From positions 186,001 to 250,000 of the forward strand of contig JAIXMO010000012.1 of assembly GCA_025677825.1 (NCBI GenBank): a stretch of 64,000 nucleotides of DNA, read 5' to 3'. How positions within the stretch are numbered: the first letter of the stretch is position 1; each line of letters begins with the position of its first letter. The position numbers were made by a program, and so were the translations under genes. Of this stretch, positions 52,750 through 64,000 are shown one piece after another. Below the pieces are notes generated by a model that did not search any database, was not told the DNA's origin, and was given only the letters and a program-made list of their open reading frames with translations. Source of the stretch: Helicostylum pulchrum (Eukaryota; Mucoromycota; Mucoromycetes; Mucorales; Mucoraceae).

Positions 52750-54989
52750 AGGAATAAAAAAATAGGTGGCCTAAATCGGGTACTGGACCAGAACTCTTAC
52801 GTTCGTTAGGACTGATTTTGAGGATTAGAATGACTAATAAATGTTTTCGATTTCTTGAAAGTTATGTTACACACCCAAAATTAAGGCTGTTTCGTTTGGT
52901 TATTTGACATGCATATTTTTTTTCTCGCGCAGCGAGGAAACTCCAGGTGGAAAAACAATCAAATCGAGGTACATGACGAAGATGTAAGTATGCACATGAT
53001 TTATTTTTGCAGCTTCACCTGATATACTATAAAAACCTTTTTATGTTGTAATACGATGATATTTCCCGGACTTTTTCTCCTTGATTGCATACACCCTTTT
53101 GTCCTACAAACTAATACTTATTTCAATTTTACCAAAGCGTGATATAATCTAAAATAACAAAGGAGTCTTATCCAAAAAAAATTCTTGGGGAGGGGATTAC
53201 AAGTTCAAAACGTAGTCATTTTAACGAGGCTACCAAGTTTGCGAAAATAAAGGGAAATTTTTATGATGATTGTTTTTTTTTCTTTGAATACAAAAAAGTA
53301 AGCACTAACATACGACAATTGTAATAGCCTCTCAAATAACGTCGTAAGATTAAAACAATGAAAAATAAAGTAATATAAGGTTTAGTTAGTGATTGAGAGT
53401 TTTTCGAATTAATCATATAAAACCAAGTGACGATACAAACGAAAATAGCTATCAGGGAGTACTATTAGGAAGTAACAAACCACTTATGATAAAATTTAGG
53501 GATTCGTAAGTAAGACAAAATATATTATTTGTTATATAAGAATATTTGGCTTTTCGATTCAAGTGTGATTTATTTTTCTATACTTATAAAGTAAAAGCCT
53601 AGATAAAATAATAGTTATGAACCCTTTGGAGCGTATATCAACAATGAATCTTAACTAAGAAATGCAATTTAATACAGACGGTAGTTAATCAGTGAAATAT
53701 AAGTAAAAGGGATATAGAGAAAACAAAAGGAGTGAACGCTAAGATGTTTTAAGTTTACGGTAGCTAATTTTATTGAAAAGAAAAAGAAAAGAGAGATATT
53801 TACTTTTGACTCAAGTTTGTGTTGCTTGAGACAGTTAAGGTAATTACCACAACAAATATGTTCATCACTGTATTCTTTGGTATAAAAATTATAACATCTT
53901 CCGTTTCTTTTTGCCCTTTTCGGGATCAAGATTTTTGTAGATTTTGTCATTAAGAGATATTCAAAAAGCTTGTGAACTAATATATACGTTAAAAACTAAA
54001 ATTACTTTGTTGGCGTTGCTTAGCGTAGATGGAATATTATTATTATCACTGATGTTATTACTAACATTAGAAACAGAAAAAGAAGCTAATAAAGTAAAAT
54101 AGATAAGTAACTATCTGAGAAAATACATATAATATACTAACCTTTATATTCTAGCATCCATTTAATTTAGTCGGCACCAAGTTCCAAAACTTGTAGAGTT
54201 ATTTCCTCTACTGCATTTTTCATACGTTTCTATAATAATAGTAATGGCCGATCAGAAAAAAATATATACGTTTTTTTTTAAAAAAAATATACAAACGTCA
54301 TTGATTTCTTTACGGTTTGAAAGTCTTTCTCTTTCCCAGAAATTATAGTTTGATGACTTTTTATCAGGGGAATATTTGGTATGCGTTCTATTTACAAGTT
54401 CAGCAAAAAAAAAAAGGTGACAGATCACTTTGCGCATACGTACCTTTAGGGACAAAATTTTCTCTAAGAAGGACCCGTATAAGTTAGTAAGAAAATTATA
54501 AGTGAAGAAGAAGAAAAAAAACTCCGAAAAAATGCGATAAATAAGTGAAAAAAAAGATCGTGTGATGTAAATATTTACTCATTATGTCATATACTCGTAC
54601 TTACATACGTAGTAGACACTGGCTCCAACTTGATTTATACAAGCATGAAAAAAAAAATACGTCTTTATTTTATTTATATTATTTATACGCGAGACCATAA
54701 AATTCGTATATAATCATTCTCTAAAATGGGAAAGTCTGGATTTTTTGACAGGTACTCTTGGTAATTCTTAACGCATTTCAATCTATCAGTATTTCGTTAG
54801 TGTTATGTCTTATTACAAATAGAATATCAGTTAATAGGAAGCTTACAAATACTCGTATATATCTAGAAGCAATAAATCTTTCCCACATAAGTGGTCATAA
54901 ATCTTACGGATATATTTAAGTCCTCTGTCCAAATCACCGAACTTTTTGATTGTCTAATAGAAACACATGTCAATAAAAGAATGTATACT
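52750..54989. other. Noncoding region with scattered coding relics
   Basis: 52765-52908 reads RWPKSGTGPELLRSLGLILR and FLESYVTHPKLRLFRLVI on the plus strand, preceded by TTTTCAG. 53669-53950 on the minus strand reads RCYNFYTKEYSDEHICC, similar to VFNCYTEEYSVVHMCC at about 52395 on the plus strand. These look like further relics of the same expanded families. The remainder, to the family relic at 55 kb, holds nothing I can support. Confidence 0.45.
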
Positions 54990-56231
54990 GATCCCTTTTT
55001 TTTTTTTACTATGCATTAATAAAAATAGTCCAAACAGATGAAGAAGCAGAAGGTAAAGCGACCATCGTTAATGGATGCTTGTTGGTAAACTTAGACTTAA
55101 GATGCTCCCAAGTAGAGTGGCCTTTAAAGAGGGACATTTGAGAATTTACAGAATTATCGTTCTTATCTAGAACCGAAGAAAGGCCATTACTGTTATTTAC
55201 AGTGTTAGCGTTTATTCAATAATGATTTATAACGCGACAGGGTTATACCAAAACCAACCTCATGGTCTTTCTTTCTCTGCTTGTCAGAGGTTTACCTCGA
55301 GCAAAATCATCATGTATAGTATCAGTAATTAGCCAGCAGTTTAACGATGTGTTGTTTTTTTTTCAAGACAACAACGAAACCGATGCTTTCGATGACTTTT
55401 TGTTAGATGAGTTCTAATGTTGTCATAAAAATAAAAACAAATTAGTTATGTAAGCACTGATTAATGTTGAGCCAGTACCTCCAAATATTTTTTTTTCAAT
55501 TTTGCGATAGCTTGTGATAGCTTGCGATATCTCCTGACCGTCTAGAAACGCTTCTTTCAAAGTTCTAATATCAGAAAAAAGGTGTAAATGACAAATGGCT
55601 TTAGTATTTTTCGAAAGAGTCAAATATTTTTTATCGAATTCGTCTAAATTCCATGTAGCAGGAGGAAACTTTTGGAAGTACCCTAATATACAACGCACGT
55701 TTAATAAATATTCTCTTTCATATATTTAAACTACATACACGGGAAAATAATTTTATTGTCAATTTGGTCGTATGTTCTTTTCCTTGAATCTTGAAGCTTT
55801 TCACGATCAACGCGATTAGTTGTTTTAGTCTGAGATAAATTCGAGAAGTTCGTTAAAGCTAATAAACGTTGGTACATCTCTAACGGAGTTTTTTTTTTCG
55901 CAGTATCCGTTTGCCAAATCACAGGGGAGCTCTTTTTGAAAAACTTAAGGTGTATCTGTATTAGAATGAAACAAAAAGGAAATCCGTGACATTTTTTGGG
56001 GACATAAATACCTTTATAATAACTAAGCGCTTTTTTCTTTCTTTCTTTATGTTCATACGAAAGAATACAGTTCTCCCTAAAGCAACCGCCGCGTATAACT
56101 AACACAGGGCTATGAGATCCGCCAAATTTACTTTTTTTTTCAGCTCTAAAACAATGCAGAATAATAAATGAGTATATGATATAAGCTCTTTTAAAAAGTA
56201 TACACGTAAAAAAGTACTTACTGGTATGCAT
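54990..56231 (-). pseudogene. Broken member of the expanded ORF family with cassette at its 5' end
   Basis: Read on the minus strand, cassette copy F runs without a stop into KKTPLEMYQRLLALTNFSNL and DREKLQDSRKRTYDQI (to 55731). 55423-55698 reads LGYFQKFPPATWNLDEFDKK and HLFSDIRTLKEAFLDGQEIS. At about 55330 comes DTIHDDFARGKPLTSREKE. About 55205-55018 reads NSNGLSSVLDKNDNSVNSQM, FTNKHPLTMVALPSASS and a stop. The last part parallels NSNGISSILDLNVKSVNS and LTNKHPLKMAILPSAS at 50.95 kb, which proves shared ancestry of the two loci. Frames change between blocks, so it is not functional as read. Confidence 0.65.
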
Positions 56232-56310
56232 CGTATAAAGAAAACGAGAAAGGAAGGTGATTTATCTATTCTAAAAAAAAAGATAAATACTGCTTAAGCT
56301 GATCTATATC
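55925..56310 (-). repeat. Dispersed cassette, copy F (core in orientation I)
   Basis: Almost identical to copy A on the opposite strand: GCATACCAGTAAGTACTTTT, TTTAAAAGAGCTTATATCAT, TTATTCTGCATTGTTTTAGA, then GGCGGTTGCTTTAGGGAGAA, CCCCAAAAAATGTCACGGAT and TTAGAATGAAAC-type ends in the same order. The reading frame stays open across core and 3' flank into the family ORF. Confidence 0.85.
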
Positions 56311-56714
56311 ATCATTTTCATGTACACTTTGTCTAAAAAAAAACGCTGTGACACATTCAATTATATAAAAGGTATTTGCTTGTATACGGATTCATTGCTA
56401 AAAAAAAGTGAAAAGAAAGGATGAAATAAACAAGTTAATTTAGTCATGATAAAAGGGGGTTTATTTAATCATCTGCAAGTATGCATATAAAGTGCTTTAT
56501 TTTCTTTAAAACTTTAGGAATGACAATGATTAAACCCTCTCTAAAAATATATTGTAGTTAGCAGGTGTTTATTGATATCCTCAAGTTTCACAAAAAGTCA
56601 AATTCGCATAAATCCCAGCGCGTAGATGCTCTGAGGGAGCTATTATCACCATTCTATTGAATTTTGAAAAAAGGAATTATTTGAAGGGATGATTTTTATT
56701 TTTATTTATACTAT
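56232..56714. other. Short noncoding region downstream of RRP6
   Basis: Includes the outer end of cassette copy F and the AT-rich 3' flank of RRP6. No gene seen. Confidence 0.55.
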
Positions 56715-58665
56715 TTATAAGCAAGAACCAAATAAGTCAGAGGACTTTTTCTCTAACTTAGCAGCATTCTCAGTTCTAAGCTTTTTAACCTTTTTCAAAT
56801 CAAATAATGCAGGATCAACACTAGTATTGCTTCTTTTGATGCTTTGAACTTGCATTTTTGTAGTAGAGGAGCCAGATGTAGAGAGTGTAGTTGTTTCTGA
56901 CTTTGATTTATCTTCTTCCTTGAATGCGTCTTCTTTGGGTGCTTCTAATGCTTCTCTCTTTGCTTTTTGAATAGCATAAGCAATAACTTGAGCATTCATA
57001 CGGACCAAAGTAGGACAAGGATTACAACAACCAATAACGCCACTAGAATCTACAGGCATACGTTCGACCAAGGCAAAAAGCATATGATTAGGTAACACAT
57101 AACGCCATGATTCATCTTCTTCTCTTGCAGTGTGATCACGCCAGCTATGAAGTTCTTTAAATACAGCAAGTTGTTGAGGGTTCATAGCGTATTTCCATTT
57201 CGACAACATATGTTTCCAGCCACCGGGACCAGTACCATTAGCGGCATCATAGATATCTTTATCGTATTTTTGAAGTGCTACTTCATTTGATCTTTGAAGA
57301 CAAACACGAACGAGGTTACCGTCAGTAGTTGACTTATTTACTAATTCGTTACGAAGACAGTCGTAAATATAAAGAAGGAAATGAGTATCAGAACGGGCAT
57401 AATCTAACATCTCCACTGGTAAAGGACGGATTCTCCAATCTGCTAATTGATATTTTTTATCGGCATCAAAGTTACAATATTTTTTCAAGAGATAAGCGAG
57501 ACTGTGATGAGGGAACTCGAGTACTTTGGTGGGGAAGTATGTATCGAAGAGGTTAACGATGTAAAGTCCGAAATCACGCTGAAGCCAAATGATATCAGAA
57601 TCAGCACCATGAAGGACTTTAACAATGTTAGGGTCAGCAAAGTATTCGTTCAACATCCATAATTTATCTCTAAGCTCCAATGTGTCAATTACGAAATCTT
57701 CGTCACGAGTACTAAGTTGCATCAAACACGTAAAACCTTGGAAACTACGGTAGTTATGATGTTCTAAATCGACTGCGAGTTCCTCTGCGCCTTCTAAACG
57801 CTTCATCATTTCTAATAATTTTTCCTCTGTATCAACCCAAGTAGGTGAAGTGGTATCGTATGGTTTATACATTTCTGGTTCGGCAGTTTCAAACATACGT
57901 TGAGGATATTCGATATTAGTGATCTCATGTACATAAGGATGGGGAAGTGATTTGGGAGTTTCATCTACGGAAGCCGTAAAATCAAGAGGAACAAGAGCAT
58001 GAGGCTTGTACTTGATCTTTCTTTCAAAAGGTGTCGAGTTGGAGTTATCTACGGCATCTTTAAAGTGGATTTGAGGGCGAACGACGTTATTGGCGTGTAA
58101 AAACTTGTACTCCAATTTATCCTAAAAAAAAAAAAAATGTTGGTTCATTTTCCTTCCCCCTCTCACTCTTTCCATATCTTGAGTTTACCTTGGTGGCAAT
58201 TTGTGTAACTTCAGGAGCATCTTGCTTCATACTCTCTTGGAATCCCTTACCACGCATTTGATCTAAACAGAGATCCTATATATAAAAAAAAAGGAATAAG
58301 TAAGCAGCTCAAAATCCACACACAAATAAATAAAAAAAAAGACTTACGGCCTTTTCAAGTAACCCATCACAAACGTCGGTAGCCATACCGTAACGTTGAA
58401 CTACATCGTCAACATCCTCAAAGCTCATAACTTCGATACCAGTATCATTAGCACACTGTTGCAATAAAGAGTTACCAATAGCTAAAGAGCTTGATCCAGC
58501 ATGATCAAGGTCTTTAGCAAAGTCTCTATCTAATGATCTGTAAAATCCTACTTCTTCTACAGGGATACTATTTGCTGCCGCTGTAGCAGCAATAAGAGAT
58601 TTGTATAAAGATTCTTGGAATCCTTTGAAATCTTTGACGGGATCGGGATACTCTTGAGAAGTCAT
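56715..58665 (-). CDS. RRP6: Nuclear exosome 3'-5' exonuclease RRP6 (EXOSC10)
   Basis: Three exons (58348-58665, 58189-58275, 56715-58121) encode 603 residues. Residues ~1-105 form the PMC2NT-type N-terminal domain that pairs with the Rrp47/C1D cofactor. The DEDD-Y exonuclease domain follows: Asp253 and Glu255 in AVDLEHHNYRSF, Asp311 in HGADSDIIWLQRDFG, and Tyr376 and Asp380 in YARSDTHFLLYIYD, so all catalytic residues are present. An HRDC domain (residues ~430-515, PQQLAVFKELHSWRD) precedes a short lysine-rich C-terminal tail. RRP6 trims rRNA, snoRNA and snRNA precursors and degrades aberrant nuclear RNA as part of the exosome. The tail after HRDC is shorter than in yeast or human proteins. 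Confidence 0.95.
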
Positions 58666-58740
58666 TTATGATATGTACAAAGAGCAAAAATAGTAGAAAA
58701 AAAAAACTTCAGTGAAGAAAAAAAAAAGTGACAGTTCTAC

Positions 58741-59340
58741 ATGCACTTCTACGTGACTATTTTTTTAATGTGGCAAACTGCATTCCGAAAAGGAAACTTT
58801 CTATTAAAAGAACATGATGCAGAATTATATGAATTCGTTCAACGTTTTAAAAGCATCAAAACAAATAAAAATAATCGGAAGAAATGCTTTGAACAAGGAC
58901 ATCTGGAAAATATAAGGTTAATTAAGCAATACAATACCAGTGAGAGTCTGCTATGCCATTATAATAGAAAATTTAAATAAACAGTTTTCGTGATTTTTTA
59001 TAGGCTATCATTACATAATATGACTTTCTCTTTGCTTGTAATAGCAATTATAATATCCAATAATGGATGGTGTCCTACTTTACTATTGTTGAGCCTATTC
59101 TCCTCTGATGACACTAATATACACTGCTTTGCCCAAAATGCATATGGTATTTCTCTAAGGAATGGGAGCTCTTAGTGCTGCGAGCTTTGTTCAATAATGT
59201 TTTCATCGAGTTGCTGGACAACGATGATCACACAAATAGGAAGAATGTTATATTGTTCAAAAATATTGGAGTAAAAAATCGGGGACCTAACCAAGTTAAA
59301 GCGAATTTATCGAGATTTTTGACAACAAACTAGCCCTATT
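58741..59340 (+). pseudogene. Unrecognised gene relic with exon-like blocks
   Basis: 58768-58917 reads MWQTAFRKGNFLLKEHDAEL and YEFVQRFKSIKTNKNNRK and ends at a splice-like AAGG/TT. About 59155-59330 reads KEWELLVLRALFNNVFIELL and DNDDHTNRKNVILFKNIGVK and stops at TAG. The blocks look coding but are in different frames without a clear intron. A further relic near 59475 reads VLDIISTCCAYRLIKRYNK after a TTTTTCAG acceptor. Possibly another member of the expanded families. Function unknown. Confidence 0.4.
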
Positions 59341-61020
59341 TGATTTCAAGTAAAACTAATACAGAATATTACTTCATTACTTTTGCTTAAACGATATAAC
59401 ACTGCTACTCCCAACTTTATAACGTTCGTAGCTAGTAAGTTAGCGAGCTCGATCTGATTTTTTTTTTTCAGGGTACTTGATATTATTTCTACTTGTTGTG
59501 CTTATAGGCTTATTAAACGATATAATAAGGTTTTGTATTACATTACTCAACAAAAACTTTTACCGCTGAAGGCAAAAGTTTACTGAAACTACCCACACGA
59601 TTACGTAAACACGGGAATAAGTGATAAGATGATCCTAACATTTGGTTCTCATACGATATTACACCGCGGCATTTTTTTCCCTGGAGATCGAGATGGCACT
59701 CCCTTATACTTTAGTTTGGTAAAAACCCTTTCTAGTTCACAGCAAACCAAGTACATACGATACGACGTGTCGTAGTATGTAGTTGAAAATGACAGCTGTA
59801 AGTGTACTCCTTCATATATATATATATAATTTCTAGCTTAAATGCTGATGAAATACAAAGGAGAACTTCTATTAGTTCCATAATTCGGCACCTATTTCGC
59901 TTCATTTGGAAGTTTTTTTCCCGTCTATTTACTCTTTACAGTTCTTCCTTTCGGGGTCTTTTTTTGTAAAAAAAAAATAATCCATACGGGGGTTACTATT
60001 AGGAAGGACGTAATTAAAGTTCATACTCCAAAGCATAATATCTCCGGATAGATGAACTGTCCCTTTAAGTTTACGGAGCTTCGATAGAAGCGCAATAGAG
60101 TATATCGATCGCTTGTTTTTTATGTCGCGGGAAATTGGATGATTCTGAATCTAATTGATTTACGAATTTCGATCCTTAGAAATACGATATTAACCCGTAA
60201 TCCCTAACGTCGTACACAATAGGTACATCCAAATCCAAGAATACGGATCAAACTTTTCGATTATTAATTTACCGCAAAAGAATGAAAATGACTCCTTTTT
60301 TTTTGCTTGTTAGCGAATAACCATGAATTAAACAAATGTAACATACTCTTCATTAATAATCGGTAAAAAGCGGCCAAGGGCGGTACCCAGAGATTTAATA
60401 TAAGATGATGAGGCTTAACCTGTTGTATGAGAATAAATGGTATTAACTTGTAGCTAATTTTTTTTTCTTTTCATGCTGGGTTTTACTGGAAGAGCTTTGG
60501 TCCCGCTGGTTTGTTTTCTCAGGAACCACAATTTCGTTATTTGTCCCGCTGGTTTGTTACACGCTAATATTCGGTTTTCCTCTTTGGAGAAATCAGGCAA
60601 GGATTTTAAACCCACATTAATTTTAGTTCATTAACCCGAGGAAAGTTTAATGCTCGTATAGATTGTTTGACATCTACACATTCTAGTATACCAAGAGTGT
60701 GTTGTATTTTTATAGAAAAATAATTAGTATTAATAAAATAGCAGATGTGGGGATTCTTTGCCAATAAAACGATCACAAGGAAAATAACGTTCCTGCAAAC
60801 AAACAAAAAAAGAGAAATCACGTCTTGTACTCACTTTTTTTTTAAAAAAAAACTTTTGGTCCTACTAGTTAATTTTTCTTAGTTGCAGTTCCTCTCTTAA
60901 TGTAACAATACATTCATTTTTTTTTGTCGGGTCTGTAGAACCCTTATTTTAACAATTCCTAATAACCATCTATTAATGTGGGAACTAAACTGAACATTCA
61001 GTTAGACCTCTAAAAAATCA
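59341..61020. other. Noncoding region upstream of the GH3 gene
   Basis: AT-rich. GGTCCCGCTGGTTTGTT and TGTCCCGCTGGTTTGTT at about 60500 and 60541 form a short direct repeat, and a related GGTCCTACTAG lies at 60859, so they are candidate regulatory motifs. A T-run/A-run junction is at 60836. No gene supported. Confidence 0.5.
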
Positions 61021-61029
61021 TATAAAAAG
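61021..61029 (+). promoter_or_regulatory. TATA box of the GH3 gene
   Basis: TATAAAAAG lies 51-59 bases before the ATG at 61080, followed by the pyrimidine-rich TTTTCTCTCTTTCTTTCC, a usual fungal transcription start context. Confidence 0.6.
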
Positions 61030-61079
61030 CATCCAATTTTCTCTCTTTCTTTCCATTATCAAAACAGTTATATTTAATA

Positions 61080-63363
61080 ATGCATCTTCCATCTCTTTCT
61101 ACAACTGCAATTACACTTTTGCTTGCAGCTAACGCTGCTACTACTCTTGTTGAGGCCAAGATTAAGGTTCTGTCTTGGGACGCAGCCTACGGCAAAGCCG
61201 AAGCGCTTGTTAGCCAAATGACTCTTGAACAAAAGGTTGCCATTACCACTGGTACTGGATGGATGAAGGGTGCTTGTGTCGGTAACACATACGGTACTAC
61301 TAGCCCCGACTTCCCCGCACTCTGTTTACAAGATGCTCCTCTTGGTATTCGTTTTGCCTATAACGTCACCTCTGGTGTCTCTGGTATCAACGCTGCTGCC
61401 TCTTTCGACAGAAAAGCCATTCGTGAACGCGCCGAGTATATGGGCAAGGAATTCCGAGGCAAAGGCGTCCATGTTCAATTGGGTCCTGCCATGAACTTTA
61501 TGAGAAATCCTCGTGGCGGTCGCGGTTGGGAAGCTGGAGGAGAAGATCCTTTTCTTATGGGTGTCTTGTCCGAAGAAACTGTCAAGGGTATTCAAGAACA
61601 AGGTGTTATTGCTACCGCTAAGCATTACATTCTTAACGAACAAGAGACCAACAGAAAAAAGAGTTCTTCTGATGTCGATTCAAGAACTTTACATGAAATC
61701 TATCTCTGGCCTTTCGCTCGTTCTGTCGAAGCCGGTGTTGGTTCGATTATGTGCTCTTATAACATGGCCAATGGCACCTATGCTTGTGAAAACGAATATC
61801 TCATGAACACTGTCTTGAAGGGCGAGCTTGGTTTCAAGGGGTTTGTTCAATCTGATTGGAGTGCTACTCATTCGACTGTCGACGCTGCTAACAATGGTCT
61901 TGATATGGATATGCCTGGTGATGTCGACATGGACCATGAAAATACTGGTGCTTATTTTGGTAAAAACTTGACTGATGCTGTTGAAGCTGGTAAGGTTCCC
62001 GAAGAACGTGCTACTGACATGGCTATGCGTATTGTTGCCTCTTGGTACAAGATGAACCAGGACAAGGACTACCCTGAGATCTCTCTTGATTCCTTCCACT
62101 TAGACAAGGCTCCTTTTGTTAACGTTCAATCCAACCACAAGAAACTTGTTCGCGAGATGGGTGCTGCCTCTAACGTTCTTCTCAAGAACGTCAAGGATAC
62201 TCTCCCTATTGATCCCAAGAAGGTTAAGAAGATTGCTGTTATCGGTTCTGATTCTATTACTGACCCAAAGTTATTCAACTGTGCTGATCACGGTTGTACT
62301 GGTGATACTTTGGCTCAAGGTTGGGGCTCTGGTACCTCTTTCTACCCTTACCTCATCGATCCTCTTACTGGTCTTACCGATGCTTTCGGTAAGAAGGTTG
62401 CTGTTAAATCTACTGCTGACGATTGGAATCTCGAAAAGGCTGCTGAAGTCGCCAAGGACTCTGACTACGCTTTTGTTTTCTCTAACGCTGATTCTGGAGA
62501 AGAATATATTAATATTGATGGTAACGTTGGTGACCGTAAAAACCTCACTTTATGGCACAACGGCGACAACTTGGTAAGATTTAAAAAAGAAATGGTATTC
62601 ACTTTAGAAAAAAAAAAGTTAAACAATTTAATTTTTTGTAAAATAGATTAAGGCCGTCGCTGATGCTAACAAGAACACCATTGTTGTTATCCATGCTGTT
62701 GGCTCCGTTCTTATGCCTTGGATTGACCATCCTAACATCAAGGCTGTTCTCTGGCCCGGTCTTCCCGGTCAAGAATCTGGTAACTCTCTTGCAGATGTAG
62801 TTACTGGTAAGGTCAACCCCTCTGGTCGTCTCCCTTACACTATTGCCAAGAAGGAAGAGGATTACAATACCGGTATCGATGAAGAGCTTGCGTTTGAATA
62901 TAAAGAGAAATTACTTATGGGATACAAGTGGTTCGACCACGCCAAGATCGAACCTTTGTTCGCCTTCGGTCACGGTTTATCTTACACCAAGTTTGACTAT
63001 AGTAAGTTGAAAGTCAAGGCCAAGGCTTCTTACGACAAGAAGGACAAGAAAACTATTAAGGATGCTACTGTTAAGGTATCTATCTCTATCAAGAATGCTG
63101 GTCATGTTGATGGCGCTGAAGTTGTTCAAGCCTATCTTTCTTTCCCCGAGAGCGCCGGTTCTCCTCCTCAACAACTTCGTGGTTTCGAAAAGGTCTTCTT
63201 GAAGAAGGGTAAGAAGGAAAATGTTGACATTGAGCTTACCAAGACCGAGCTTAGTATCTGGGATGAAGCTACTGAATCTTGGGTCATTCCTTCCGGTAAA
63301 TTCACTATTAACATTGGCGCCTCCAGTCGTGATATCCGCAAGTCTTCCAGCTTCACTCTCTAA
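61080..63363 (+). CDS. Secreted GH3 beta-glucosidase (frame broken by one missing base)
   Basis: Exons 61080-62573 and 62648-63363 are separated by a 74-base intron. A signal peptide (LLLAANAATTLVEA) precedes the GH3 N-terminal barrel: MTLEQKVAITTGTGW, LCLQDAPLGIRF, LGPAMNFMRNPRGGRGWEAG, AKHYILNEQET, and Asp259 in VQSDWSATHS as nucleophile. The second domain contains NADSGEEYI with the probable acid/base Glu474. The C-terminal FnIII-like domain ends at TAA 63361-63363. The enzyme releases glucose from cellobiose and beta-glucan oligosaccharides outside the cell. Exon 2 begins in phase (KAVADANKNTIVVIHAV), but at 62699-62701 one base is missing, and only a frame change gives GSVLMPWIDHPNIKAVLWPG. 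Codon use is GC-rich at third positions, typical of a highly expressed secreted enzyme. Real lesion versus base error is open. Confidence 0.92.

Positions 63364-64000
<637 letters not shown>

Noticed and set aside
61326..62577. Several open frames on both strands inside the GH3 gene
   Set aside because: Shadows of the conserved glycoside hydrolase frame. None has a signal, start context or motif of its own.

Overview
The window looks like AT-rich nuclear DNA of a filamentous fungus, most likely a Mucorales-type Mucoromycota species (inference). The reasons are short GT-AG introns of about 50-75 bases, compact intron-rich housekeeping genes, secreted GPI-type chitin deacetylases, a Jen1-type carboxylate transporter, a FAR1-like DNA-binding protein, and broken members of an expanded ORF family that I remember from Rhizopus and Mucor. 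No rRNA, tRNA, CRISPR or autonomous transposon was recognised.

Layout. 1-16 kb is a dense gene block: 3' end of a sorting nexin (MVP1/SNX8 type), an unrecognised gene, tRNA m5U methyltransferase TRM2, a broken family ORF, a SWI1-like chromatin-remodelling subunit, the Golgi tether subunit COG1, a small cysteine-rich secreted protein and a chitin deacetylase. 16-27 kb is sparse: two broken family ORFs with dispersed repeat cassettes, a second chitin deacetylase on the opposite strand, and a small secreted protein. 27-37 kb carries a family-2 glycosyltransferase, RIO1 kinase, a degenerate gene, a membrane-anchored M24 peptidase and a TARG1-like macrodomain protein. 37-41 kb has more cassettes, two hypothetical genes and low-complexity DNA. 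41-49 kb holds the FAR1-like factor and the Jen1-like transporter. 50-56 kb is a graveyard of family ORFs, followed by RRP6. 59-61 kb is mostly noncoding, and a GH3 beta-glucosidase precedes a long (AG)n tract.

The most unusual structure is a dispersed cassette of about 0.2-0.45 kb present in at least six recognisable copies. A core of about 100 bases lies in one orientation in some copies and in the opposite orientation in others, and several copies sit directly upstream of the degenerate family ORFs. Two otherwise well conserved secreted carbohydrate-active genes (chitin deacetylase at 15.5 kb and GH3 at 62.7 kb) each carry a single-base frameshift in or beside a short homopolymer. These are either real lesions or base-calling errors.

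Functionally the intact genes split into housekeeping (SWI1, RIO1, RRP6, TRM2, COG1, MVP1) and cell wall or nutrition (chitin deacetylases, GT2, GH3, Jen1-like transporter, small secreted proteins). Neighbours are not operonic. Exon limits were placed by hand from splice signals and reading phase and have not been tested against transcripts.
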